A stretch of DNA of 64,000 bases from Neodiprion pinetum (Eukaryota; Arthropoda; Insecta; Hymenoptera; Diprionidae). Positions 25,201 to 37,100 of the stretch are shown piece after piece. Under the pieces are notes generated by a model. It did not search any database. It had not been told where the DNA came from and worked only from the letters and a program-made list of their open reading frames with translations. The position numbers were made by a program, and so were the translations under genes. The DNA is taken from assembly GCF_021155775.2 (NCBI RefSeq), contig NC_060233.1, positions 12,278,782 to 12,342,781 of the forward strand. The letters run 5' to 3'. Positions within the stretch are counted from its first letter, which is position 1. Each line of letters starts with the position of its first letter.

Positions 25201-28200
25201 ATTAGGCTGCAAAATTTTCTTCTAACCTAAGCTTTCCCCCCAATATTGACGAAGATACAGTCGATTATCCAAAAATTCTTTAAGAACCAAAAACCTTGTT
25301 CCCTTAATTTTTTCAAAATTTCAATCAATCGGTCCAGGAAAACCGCTGAACCGATCGATCTACCGATTTAGGGGGACCTTTGGGGTACATTAGGCTGTAA
25401 AATTTTCTTCTAACCTAAGCTTTCCCCCCAATATTGACGAAGATACAGTCAATTATCCAAAAAAAGGCAAAATGGCATTTTTTTGCTCTTTTTTCACGTT
25501 AACGCTACAGGTGGAAAAAAAATTTTTTTGACATTAACCTTGACAGATTTTTGTAGGAAATTTTCTGCAGAAAAAGAAACTGCCCTTCGGCTCGCTGTGC
25601 GACCAGTAGTTCAAGAGATATCGGCAGTTGAGTGAAAAAGGATCCTTTGGCATTCAAAATTCGATATCTCGAAAACAAATGGTCGTATCGAGGTTTAAAA
25701 AAAAGCATCTTGAAGCTGAATAAACAGGCTATGCGACCTATGCATTGGTTCAGCTCGGAAAAATTTTTCCATGCCCGTAGAGCGAAAGAAAAAACGTAAA
25801 AAATTTTGAAAATTTTTTCTTCGTGCTTTATCCAAGGATTGCATGGCTAATAGTGCTTCGAAAAATTTTTAACCAAAAAATTCAAAAACTAGAGTCTTCA
25901 AGCTTCAAAAGCTTTGTTTTTTCATTTCTTCCACGACCATTTTTCACTGAAATACAGCCTGTTGAAAATCACCAAAAAATTGCGAAAATTTTGTTGTTCC
26001 CTTAATTTTTGCGAGAAGTATATAAAATTCCAAATTCAATTCCTCTATAAAATGGACATTGAGTTTTACTTTCTTACGAATCCAACCTCTAAATATACCT
26101 AAAAAATTTTGTAAAATCTCAAAAAGTGCTAAAATTACGTGTAAATAGTAACAATAAATTCGAATGTTCGTTTTTATCCACAACAGTAAATAATATTTTT
26201 ACTTTGACATTTTTACCGCTAGTACGACTAAAACCTTCGAGCACAGTGAAATGGTGGACTAAAGCAAAGTAGCGGGAAGTGACAAATGACTGTCTACCTG
26301 TCGCACAACTGTATGCGTACTTAAACGTGTAATTGACACCGTTGCCTCGACTTTCCGCACGTTAAAATAGTTACGTACAGCGCATTCCTTGTAATGTGAA
26401 TGTGAAATAATAACGAGACCGTTAGAACAAGAAAACAGGCAATTGGTTAATGGCCGGCGACAATTATCGAAATAGAAATCACTTGAATGGTGAAAATTCG
26501 TGTTTGTGAACGATGTACAATTTTATCGAAAAGCTTAATATCGGTGAAACTTTCTATGTACCTGTATTCTTGTGACGTATGAGCACCGGTTCCAGGTTTG
26601 ACAAGTTTTGAAGTATTCATAAAAAGATAAAAGTAAGTTTACAGTATGGAAATTTTGAGAAAACCAAGTAAACAAATTATTATGTTATTAACAATTCAAA
26701 GCAGATCTGATATCAGGGGCGTATAAGTCGCGGTATCAAACAGAATTTGCGCAAATTTAATATAATGATAAATTTCTCAATGCAAACAGCAACAAACAAA
26801 ACAAAACACTATCTGAGATGGTATGGTGGCAAGCTGTGGATTTTTATATTATATGTGTGCGTGAATTGTGAAACTGTATAATATTTACGGGCCATGAGTG
26901 TAAAGTTCAGACTTATTGTGTACCCGATAAAGTAATAACGCAGCTTGATTATTAAACTGGGTTTGGTATTTGTGAATGAAAGTTCTAGCTAACCGACAAT
27001 AATAATTGCTGTAACAGTCGTACTCTTATTTCTGAATCATGGGCAAGTGCGGTTCTAGCTCAACGACTCATTGCAGGTGTTGTTATAATTCCTAGTTGCA
27101 AGGCTTTTTGACCAATCTCGGCTACATGCAATTATACCTGCAAGACCGTTCGAGGTCGCGTTCATTCGTCATGCAAATATCTGTTAAACGCAACCGATTA
27201 CGGCTTTTAGATGCCTGTTTTTCTTTCAAACATCGCAAGCCTTTGGCGAAAGTTCTGAGACATTCTTAATGCTTTTATTAGCGGAGCGTCGAGAAAAATC
27301 GAAGGTAAGGACAGCTCTCGATTTATTCAACTTGCGATTGGAATATTTCCTATCATGCTATATTATTGCAACGTTGACCCCTGTTTCCAACTAAACAATT
27401 ATAGATAAGGAAGCCTTGCTACAACAAACATATTAGTTTACTTTACGTGAATATCTGTTTTTTTACTTATTTTTTGTGCAGCTTCCTCCAAAAAGACAAC
27501 TTAGATCATTTTAATTCATTATTTCAATTCATTTGGAAATATTTTTCTGTAAATATCATGGTGAAAAGTCAATTCAGTCTGTTATGAGAAGAAGTTAATT
27601 AGCGTCAGTATATATCTGTTCCGAAATTCCGAAAATTGAGGCCCGGCTATTAGACTGAAATCAAGATCGGTTACCATTTTTACAGAATAAGCAACAACTT
27701 TCTTATCCAATGTTCCATGTAAATGAAAATTGATAAAGTTTGATATTCCAACCAGAACCATCACTCCAAATTTTAATGATTTATGTCTAGCTGTTCGGAT
27801 GTGATCGTGGTAGATATGATATAAAAAAAATCAGTAATACCTTGCTTATCCATTGCTCGTTTTTTATCATAATTGATGTGAATCGAAATTTCGTTACCAA
27901 AAACGTACTTTCCATCTTTCAAAAATTTAGGTCCAACTGTTCGACTAAAATCGTGGTCGTTACCATGTTTACAAAATTATTCATAGCTTTCTTTCCTGTT
28001 GTCGGTTTTTAACAAAAATTTATGGAGACCGAGATTTTGAGTACAAGTAATTTCCTTCCGAATTTCAAGCCAATACGTTTATCGGAACAGCTGAAATCTT
28101 GGTTGAAAAGGAAAACGAAAAAGTTGAAGATGAATTTTTTTACCTTTGGCTCTTAATAATTCAGAAACACTTCGGTCAAGCTCATTCTAATTTTACGGGT

Positions 28201-30039
28201 AGGATTTGATTGTTAAGCTTCGTGGTCGCGAACACTTTATCAAGAAGAAATGGGTGGTTTCGGAACTATTGTTTACGCATTATTTACGTGTAGAAATAAG
28301 TGGGATCCAATTCTCAGCCCCATCTTTCGCCATAAATCTCCGATATTGTATCAAACAGAACTTGAAATACAACTTGACATTTTTAAGGTATACAAGAAAC
28401 TTAGTTGACGCAGGAAATGGGAAATTCAACCTCATCGTCCTCTGTTGGGGCGAAGGCCATGGATCCGCCATTCACGACCACGCGAATGCTCATTGTGTGA
28501 TGAAAGTTCTTCAGGGCGAACTAGCCGAGGTAACTAATGAAGATTGGTTGTTTACATTCAGTTTACCTCAGTACAAAAATGAACGATCCGTCGTTATGAG
28601 ATCTATAAAGCAAAATGTAACGAAATATTTTATTTCAGGTACGATACGCCTGGCCGCACGAAAAGCAACTCGATGCTAACAACCCGACCAAAGAGCCATC
28701 GGCTATTTATGAGATCGAAAGAAACACATTTGGCCAAAACTCTATCTGTTACATTAACGGTACGTATTCCATTATGATTTCCACTTTTGGATGATTGGGT
28801 TACTTATGGTTTGGGTTATCGGGTCCTTAGTGCAGGTGTCCTAAAGCCAATATGGCGTCGCAGTCGGTGATCAGCTGATCGAACATTGCCGATGTATTTC
28901 TCAAATATCAAGGCACAGAAGAGGTTGTATAAGCTGTTGAGCTGTGATTTTGTGCCATCAAGTTGATACAGACCAAAATAAATTAGCGGTGAACAATTAC
29001 TTGTATAATTAAATACAACCACTATATTAGAAATCATATCATACGCGTCAGATATTGCCTATCTGCACGTGTAACACACGCTGGTTTTTGTAACACCTGT
29101 GAAGGAAAGTTTGGTTTGAGAAGTACCCAAGGTGCCACGTAATATGATGTATAAAATCGTTGTCGATCTAACTCGGAAGATTTATGGGGAATTCATCTAT
29201 AAATAAAATAAGGCATTGTTCATCAGAATTGGATGAACAATATAGATTTTATCGTGAACGGAATGGCGGAACAAGACGATTTCTCCGTATTCTGTTCACA
29301 ATGATTATGTGTATATAGTTCGAATTTAAAGTAGAAACTTTTTTCTTGCATCGAAGAATTTTTTTGGAAATAGATGTGACTTCATGACTTTCAGTTAGAC
29401 TTTTTTCACCTGTGTTACTCATATTCTTAAAAAATACTTTCAGATTCTCTTGGATTACATCGTGTCGAAAATCCCAGTACCGTGAATCCTGCGGTATCCC
29501 TCCACTTATACTCACCACCGTTTACGACGTGTTCGGTGTTCAACAAGCAAACAGGACAGCGAACGGCCTGCAAAGTAACCTTCTGGTCAAAATTCGGAGA
29601 ACGTCGCAACCGGGTAGGTCAATTGCACAGCTGCAATATCGCGAATTGGACTTGCAAGAAAGCAAAAATACATTTTTTCTTATACCTATATTAACATGGA
29701 TTCACACAACGATTCACACAACGAAAATAAACGTTTGATATTGTTAATTTACTGCTAAAAGTCATTAACAGTACCTAGAAAGCCACAAACAGTAAAACGC
29801 AGTTTGAATGCGTCCCGTTATTGTGACGTCATAACATGGTGTCGAATATGGATTTCAGAGTTAGATATGAACAGTGACGTCACGCATATCGAATCATTCA
29901 AAAATGTACAACTTCAGAAAATATCATTTTCAACGCGTGATCATATTTGCGTTGTGCACTTTATTCAATCATCATGACTCATTTCACTGTTTTCTGTCGG
30001 CAGGTAATTCAAGAAGAGAGGGATCCCGAAGACAATTGA
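22201..30039 (+). CDS. CDO1: Cysteine dioxygenase type 1 (CDO), complete, 5 exons, 250 aa
   Basis: Oxidises L-cysteine to cysteine sulfinate with non-haem iron in the cytosol, feeding taurine and sulfate formation. Exons are 22201-22484, 28388-28529, 28639-28759, 29444-29613 and 30004-30039; phases match throughout. The cupin fold is recognisable: YAKFDRHRYTRN, FNLIVLCWGEGHGS, HDHANAHC, SLGLHRVEN, SLHLYSPPF. By comparison with mammalian CDO, the iron ligands His86, His88 and His140, substrate-binding Arg60, and the Cys93-Tyr157 pair that forms the thioether cofactor are all present. The N-terminus is about 45 residues longer than the mammalian enzyme (about 200 aa) before the conserved LQELIGELHQAF helix; a downstream start cannot be excluded. 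The last exon adds only 11 residues. Intron 1 is 5.9 kb; the others are 0.1-0.7 kb. Confidence 0.95.
24362..26019. mobile_element. Large palindromic (foldback-like) element, about 1.66 kb
   Basis: The sequence starting ACTTCTCGCAAAAATTAAGG at 24362 is repeated in inverse at 26019. The inverted arms run to about 25090 and from about 25290, roughly 730 bp each, highly similar by eye. Identical open-frame products appear on opposite strands in the two arms (24673-24876 plus against 25708-25505 minus; 24558-24376 minus against 25823-26005 plus). The centre carries a tandem duplication of about 187 bp, with AAAAACCTTGTTCCC at about 25101 and again at 25288. The inversion extends a few bases into TATA-rich flanks, so a target duplication cannot be read with certainty. 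No transposase is encoded. Confidence 0.85.
25101..25475. repeat. 187-bp tandem duplication inside the palindrome
   Basis: Two consecutive copies of a unit containing CCGCTGAACCGATC, TTTGGGGTACATTAGGCTG and GACGAAGATACAGTC lie on the right side of the palindrome. A single inverted copy lies on the left (about 24930-25090). Confidence 0.75.
28836..28985 (+). repeat. Copy of dispersed GCAATATGGCGTCG repeat (CDO intron 3)
   Basis: Contains CAATATGGCGTCG, GTGATCAGCTGATC, then TAAGCTGTTGAGCTGTGATT and TTGTGCCATCAAG in the family order. See the family finding for the other copies. Confidence 0.7.
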
Positions 30040-31707
30040 AAAACGTGCACTTCCCGTCAAAAAGAAAAGCACAACTACGGGGAGAAGGTTTCATTCGTTA
30101 CGAGATATTCTACGAATCCGCGCGCTACGATTATTTATATACCTATGTTAATTTCTAGTTTTGGACGCTTCACCATTTTAGTTTTGGGTCACTGGACGTT
30201 TACTTCAAATCTATGTATAGTTCGTATGTTTAAGGCATTACAATATTCTGATAGTAAATAGTAAGTATATATAGGTTCAACTTCAAGTACCAATTTAATC
30301 CGATAACTTATAACATAAATAGTTCTCTCAAGCACTGTTACATTAGGTATAGTTTTTGTAAAACAAATGACGTTTTTGAAATGATATTTTTTTACGCCAA
30401 GTTGTAGAGCATTTTTTTTTTTTTTATTTTAAACACCCATTCCTAGCAACAATCATCGTTAAATACTTTAACTGAATGGCGAGTTATCCCATTATTGAGA
30501 AATTAAACCCAATGCACGAGATCCTGCAGGATGTGGGCCGCAAGTTATTTATCAGAGGGTGAGTCGGGTTACCAGAGCTGAATTACCTAAATATATATGC
30601 GAACAGTAAACTTTTGAACTGGTTTTAAATGAATCTACGAAATAAAGTCTACGGTTCCGAAGGAAGTATGACAAGTCTTATACAGAGATTTAGGAGTTCG
30701 CCCTTCACATCTATTATTACAATATCGTGAATTATCGAACACCTGATTTTCATCAAGTCTAGTCCCGACACTTCAGGAATTTCTTGCGGCCTGACTATAA
30801 TTACATAATTATTGGTTACTTTTCTACTGATATTTGGTGCCTGAAAAATATCCATCTCGTAATCGATTTGAAGAATTCTTTTCTGACTAATTGGACTCTC
30901 AGGAATACAAAAAAGACATCAAAAAGAGCGTAAGACCAAGAGCAGAGGATTTATGGACGGAATCTTACGTTTTTCCGCTATAACGCTTGATACGTTGCTC
31001 GCAGCGTATTCCACGAAGTTCACCTATAAGCTCTATGAGTAGCTGTTCGAGATATAAGAAAATAATCTAATGCATTCTCATTATTCTAGAATCGTCATAC
31101 ATGTACTGCATTGAAACGAGCATTGAAATGAATCAAGTATTGATATGATTTTTATTTTCGTTAATTGTTCAGAAAAAAGGCGCTGGACACACCGCAATAT
31201 TTTCAGTACGGACTATGCGGTAATAAACGTACGAAAAGGTATCTCAATTAGGCACGAGTGCACGATTCTCGATTACTGAGAATGAATTATATTATTTTTT
31301 TACCTCGAAAAAATTCTATCGTTTTCGATTTCTTTCTCATTTTTTTATTTTCACCATTTGTTCATACTTCCGATTAACAATCCTATTTTTTTTCAATTCC
31401 TAGGATGAAAACGCTACTGAGAATTACTGACTCAACTACGTAGCTCAGACTCGCGGCCTTTTGCCGTTCCATCGGTACCAATTTTCATGAGCGTCTTTTT
31501 GGCGCCGATGGTGTAGCGCTGCTGCATCAATTTGACCCGTGAAAATCCAGCCATTTACATGGTGAAAATTCAATCTCAATGGGCTAAATATTAAGTTACC
31601 ATAGCAACATGCTTTTATTGATCAAATTTCCTAGATAGTATGAGAGTTTTATTCAGCTCGTCACATAGAACGGCTCGCAAGTCAACATCTTAATAAAGGC
31701 TTACACG
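30040..31707. other. Intergenic region between CDO and DNAAF6
   Basis: AT-rich DNA with a T-run near 30410. It presumably holds the CDO 3' UTR and the DNAAF6 promoter and 5' UTR. The minus-strand frame at 30855-30649 is open and preceded by an AG, but I cannot connect it to another exon. No gene is called. Confidence 0.45.
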
Positions 31708-33261
31708 ATGGACGGCTGCTTCTCTTTTAACGACATCAAGTCCTTACAACAACTCATTGCACCCCCCACAAACAATGACTCCGATTCAGAAGACGATTTA
31801 CCACAAGCTGGTGCTCGGAAATTGGGTAATTAGGGTGAATTTTAATTGTCACAAGAGCTTATAGATACGATTTCGAACCGTTGATATATCCTGCATGGAA
31901 TTCCGAAACAGCTAATCGGTGCACAGTATCAATTTTAACGTACTCTAGAATACATTTTTTGCACCGAGATTGCAAGATTTTTTCATCAATCGTCTGACCA
32001 TGGGCTGTTTATCGATAGAAGATACGCGAGCAGCCTGACAAAAATCCATCGATATCTTCCAAGTATTATCAAGTCGACTTAAAATTCTCGGCTTTTACAC
32101 GCGTTAAATTTTATTCAAACAATGCACGAATCGTTCATCACCCGCAGTGGAATAATTTTTAGTCTTACGGTAAAAAGGGAATTCGATCCGCCCGATGAGA
32201 AGATAAAACTGCGGAACAATAAAAATAACTACGGATTTACAGGGCCCGGAGATATTGGTAAAAGAGAATCGGGGAACCTCGAACATAGTGGGCCTCATGC
32301 CGCGCTAAAGGGGGAAGGTGATAATATCTGGCATTCCTCAGAAGTTGCCGCAGCCCCAGCTGCCGCTGAAATTTTCGATCCTCGCGAAGTTCCAGAGTAC
32401 GAAATGAAGTTCAAGCAGGCTGTATCCACGGAAGACGTTTTTCTCGGGGTAAGTGTCTCGCAACAAAATAAGATAGAGTTCATTCCATGATTTTGGTATT
32501 GGTGTATAAGGGGGTGATCTTGGAATATGATCTGTACAACGTTATACTCCCTCCACTGTTATCGGTGCATACGGACCACCAGTAATATCTTATTTCAGAC
32601 AGCTATTTGTTTACATGGAGTTCAATCCCCTTATAGTCTTCATGCTATATGGGGTCGCGCTGGACGATCAACCTTTATTTCTATCACGTCAAGTTGTTAA
32701 AACGTAAAATATGCGGGAAAAAGAACTTTTTTTTCAACATGACTCAGTTAGCGTGGTATATTTTCGGCCGCTAAACAGCATTTTTTAATCTGTTGGATCA
32801 CATAACACGTAATTCTAGAATTTTATCGAAGAAGTAATAACGAATCTATTTATCTTTCAGATGAACGGCAAGACTCCGGGAACGGCTTCTTGTGAATGGT
32901 TAACGGTCATCGTCAAACTACCCGGCGAACCGCGAGAAAAGGTAGAATTGAGCGTCGAATCAGAGCTCATTGACATCCGGAGCCCAAGGTGAAAGACAGG
33001 GCTGATTCCTCAATAAGACTTCAATATGCGTGCATGAACTAATTGTGCGCATAAAATGAACAAATCTATTCATGAAACGTGAAATTAAAATATGAACATT
33101 CGTTCAACTTCGTTTGCTCTTTTCTTTCAAGGTATCGTCTACATTTGCCAACTCCGCATACGACTGATCCGCACAATTCTACCGCCAAATGGCACACCGA
33201 CTCGTCGACTCTAGAAATAACTCTAAAACTGACCAGAGAAATGGACCTAATCAATTTCTAG
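31708..33261 (+). CDS. DNAAF6: Dynein axonemal assembly factor 6 (PIH1D3), complete, 4 exons, 193 aa
   Basis: A PIH-family cochaperone that works with HSP90/HSP70 in the cytoplasm to preassemble axonemal dynein arms for cilia and sperm flagella. Exons are 31708-31825, 32243-32448, 32861-32988 and 33132-33261, with phases 1, 0 and 2 matching. The protein begins MDGCFSFNDIKSLQQLI, has an acidic linker with NDSDSEDD, the motif IWHSSEV, then PEYEMKFKQAVSTEDVFLG and a CS-like C-terminal domain (LTVIVKLPGE, IDIRSPRYRLHLP, STLEITLKLTREMDLINF). The ending matches the REHDIANF-type end of the vertebrate protein (about 214 aa). AATAAA signals follow at 33351 and 33384. In insects the main user of motile axonemes is the sperm tail, so testis expression is likely. 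Confidence 0.92.
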
Positions 33262-33350
33262 AGCCTACGAATATCTCAAGAAATAATCATTTCTGTTTAT
33301 GATATGTGTATATAGTTATGTGTAATTATAATAACGCTACAATATTACGA

Positions 33351-33389
33351 AATAAATTAATTTCGATGTAAATTATTTACTCGAATAAA
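33351..33389 (+). terminator. Poly(A) signals of DNAAF6
   Basis: AATAAA at 33351-33356 and again at 33384-33389, 90 and 123 bases after the stop codon. Confidence 0.5.
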
Positions 33390-33459
33390 ATACATACTCG
33401 GGGTTTTGTCGAACTTGGTGATACAAAGTCTACAATTTTTCTAGCTTAGGATTATATCC

Positions 33460-33546
33460 GTATGAAATGGCCATATATAAAAGATGGTCCACAGTAGTTT
33501 CTCATGTACTTTACTGTATTGAACTATACTGCAGGCCATTTCATAC
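33460..33546. repeat. Short inverted repeat, 13-bp perfect arms
   Basis: GTATGAAATGGCC at 33460-33472 and its exact complement GGCCATTTCATAC at 33534-33546. AGATGG / CCATCT words repeat around the arms. It may be a small hairpin or a MITE remnant in the 3' intergenic space. Confidence 0.6.
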
Positions 33547-34188
33547 CTATGGCCATCTCACCCGGAATTACCCTACATGAACAATCACTTTTCTCTTCAG
33601 TCACGTTTTCAAGCAGTGTGGAGTATAGGGACAGTTCTAATAACAACGAAATAATTTTCCATTCGTTAAGTTTATCATAATTTTATACATGCATAAAGGC
33701 ATTTGCGCGTGTACAGCTGAAATTCTTATTTTCCAAACAAGTTGTGGAGATTCTAAGCAAACTTTCCGATTTGTTTTTTTGTTTCATATCATTAGATATA
33801 CCCACACACAGACCCACACACACATGCACACACATGCAAGTGAATCTTGCACGATCTACACTTACGTAGTAATATTATTACACTGGTGATCTGATGTTAA
33901 AAACCTACAGAAGACATCAATTTTGAAACCCAAAGTACGGGCGTAGCTTTAGAAAGATAGGTTTCCGTTAAATTATACGAATATAATGGAACAGAAGACT
34001 ATACAAGAGATTAAACCTTTGGTTGGTGTTGAGTTGCTAGAGAATGACATATACATTGAAAAACTAATTTCATAACGAAATACGAGACGATAAGCATCTA
34101 CCTTTCTGCTGTTAAATGATATGTTTGGATATTTCGAATCCCAATTAGTTTTTCTTATAATTAATCTGGCTGTAATCCCTTCCGATTT

Positions 34189-37100
34189 TCATATCGCGGG
34201 CAAAGCATGTCTCTCACTTTCTTTCAATTCCGGATGCCATACGTCAACTATCAGCACCAGCCTAGTAAAAGTTCCATTGTGCCAAACTTCGTGTTCGAAA
34301 CTGTCATCGAAGATCATTACGCTCCCCTCTCGCCAGGTCCTGTAACAAATATGAAACTTCTTTACATTGTTTTCGAACCGGATTCTTGACTCATTTTAGC
34401 GCTTTTCGAACACTCGTATTCAGGACTCAGGACACATTATTACCTCGTCTCGTTTCCAACCCTTATAAATGTCCCCTCGGTCCCCGAAAGACCCAGATGA
34501 GCTCTCAAGCGGCAATTTGTAGGCCCACAATGAGGCCAAACATGTGTTCCAGGGTACATAACAGAGAACTTTATTTGTCCTCTGCGACAACCTGCCGCTG
34601 CAGGGAATCCTTCTATCAAAGAACAAGTTCGCGGCGTCTTAGTACAGTGGGCTGATATTTGGCGACCTGAAATACGGAAGTATTTTGATAAATGGAAGTC
34701 ACGCTCAACCAAATACCTTTATTTATTCGAAATCGATACTTTGGGTGTCCATTTTGATAGAATTCGTGTCAGAAAGATTCAAACTTTTTTACTAATTTAC
34801 TCGGAACCCCAACTTCTGACTGTTTGTCAGTTTTTCTGAAAATGCATTAGTCTGAATGGACTATATTTAATTTTAAAAGACCTGTCTCGTCGGATTCTTT
34901 GCGGTATCCCGATTCTTTACGAAATAACTAAAGCTTCCCAGCTTGCACTGAGTTTTATGTACTTTCGTATTAGCGTAATTGACTTAAAACACCTTGCTGA
35001 GAGCCCAGTTCGCGACACCATATTGCTTACCCACACCCCCATTTTTGTTCCCATTGTCTGAGATTCTGTGCCAGAGATCTGGTCAAACTCGAGGATGCAA
35101 AGATTAGCTGATCGCCCAGCGCGACACCATATTGGATTCGTTCAGTCACCACCGCTTGCTTTAATCCTCGTCCGCGTAAAAATACCTAATATGTAATGTA
35201 TTTGGTTTGAACCTACCTCTAACATATAATTCGAATTGCTGCCATTTGCCTTTGTCTCTCAAATTTTCAGCTTCGTTTTTAAAATGTCCATTTTTGCCCA
35301 GTGCTCCTAATCCTTCAGCTCTGATAATCTGCCAATTATTTTCAAGAGTGACAAAAAACTCTTTGTAACCAGTTTCCTCCAGCGTCCACCAAGGACGAGC
35401 CGTCAAATGATTGACATTGTAAAGAGATCGCTGACTGACAGACGGGAACAGTCCGTTTTTTGCACCACTTTGGTAAATCTGGAATTAAGAAATATTAAAG
35501 AATTTTCAAACGGAATAATATTTTAAAAAGTAGTAAATACAGTAAAACAAAAAAAAAGAAAAAAAATCAAAGGATCAACAAACAATAAAATACAGAATAA
35601 TTTAATCAACGAATTAAATATAAGAATCGCTCTCTGTTCTCCTGTTACAATAGCGGATTTTAGTTCGAATAAGAAATATATTTCTCCATATCTCTTCGTG
35701 GGCTGTTTTTCTTCAAAGTGCTTGCGACTAACCTTCTGGGCTTCTTCGGTTCTGCCTAATCTGACTAGAGCGTCGCCAAGATGGAAGAAAAATCTACCAT
35801 CGATGGTACCCTCATCGCCAGTCTCTATACCAGCTTTCAGGTACATAATAGCATCGACCATATTTCCGTCCCCAGTTTTTAAAATAAAACCATAATGTAC
35901 CAAAGCAAACCCGTCGTTTGGCCACCGGCCCAGTGTTTCTTGCAAAACTTTTCTAGCTTCCGATAATCTAATTAATTAAATTCAACTATAATTAGGAAAT
36001 AATGTTGATGTATTCAATTTATCTCTTTTTTTATAACCCAGTAATTTTATACCAAAAACCAAGATAACGTTGCATAAAAATTTTTTGGACATATTATTCG
36101 AGTAGATTCCTGAAAACATAGCAAAACGTCCTTAATGGTCTTTGAAATTGTCACTTTTCGACTCGATAGAATTGAGGAAGAAATCAGTTTTCAATTTGTA
36201 ATATAATGAAAGTTCGATTCAAATTCAAAGAAGTTTACGAATCTATAAACCGTATTTTTTACATGTATTTGTAAATACTTATTTGCACATATCGTCAAGG
36301 TTCCGTAAAAATATTCTCCATCAATCTGTCAGGAATATTGGATTTATGATTTTGCAATATAGCTTGGCTACTATTGCAGAACCATGTATAAAGATCATCA
36401 ATTATTGTAACGGAGAAGAAAAGCTGCAAATTGACGAGATAAAAGTGAACAAAAAATCCTGTTTGTACAAATCATTTAAAGATATTTATAACAGAATATC
36501 TACCAAACTTGGCAAATGCTCCTATTACGATTCAGCCGTAATTGTAATAAAACTAAGAGAATGGAACGACCTACAACGGAATATTTTTTTATTTCATACT
36601 TATTCTGTATGAGGTAAGTGACGGCCAACTGATTCCTCAAGCGGGGTTCGTCGGAGAATCTTGATATCAAATTCTTGTGGACTTTTTCAGCTCCACTGTA
36701 TTGCCCTGAAACAAAATCGCATCGCTGCTTTTTGAACACCAGTAAAATCTATTATATGTAGAACCCTTTATATTAATTTATGCGAAACAGAGCTCTCTGA
36801 TTAATAGTTGTTTGCCTTTGTTGCTTTCAATCAAACAATTGTTTCAAGTATTAACTGATTAATCGGCTCTTTCAAATAATCGTTTTTCCTATAACTCAAT
36901 TACTCAGCCCTATTTAATTAATCAATCATTTTCTCAGTCAATCCATTAATCGATTAATTGCAGGAATAATAAATTGAAGTCTACGATTAATCGATTAATC
37001 ACACAATCTTAATAAGAAGTAAATTATTATCTAAACTTACCGCTGAACCTGAGTCTGTCGATGCATCGCTCTCCAACGATTCGGAAAAGTTTTGGTGGTA

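Larger units (their letters stand above)
22485..28387 (+). other. Large first intron of cysteine dioxygenase
   Basis: AT-rich intron of 5.9 kb. Its main content is the 1.66-kb palindrome at 24362-26019. The rest (22485-24361 and 26020-28387) shows no exon, RNA gene or recognisable element; its short open frames lack splice support. Confidence 0.7.
33262..34188. other. Convergent intergenic region DNAAF6 / ASPH
   Basis: Holds the 3' ends of two converging genes, a small perfect inverted repeat (33460-33546) and a short (CA)n run (about 33800-33838). No gene is seen. Confidence 0.6.

Noticed and set aside
24376..26183. Small open frames present in both orientations
   Set aside because: They are identical because they lie in the two arms of the palindrome; AT-rich, no recognisable domain.
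30649..30855. Minus-strand frame of 68 residues that could be an exon (AG before GCACCAAATATCAG)
   Set aside because: No partner exon with matching phase, no poly(A) signal in the right direction and no family resemblance.
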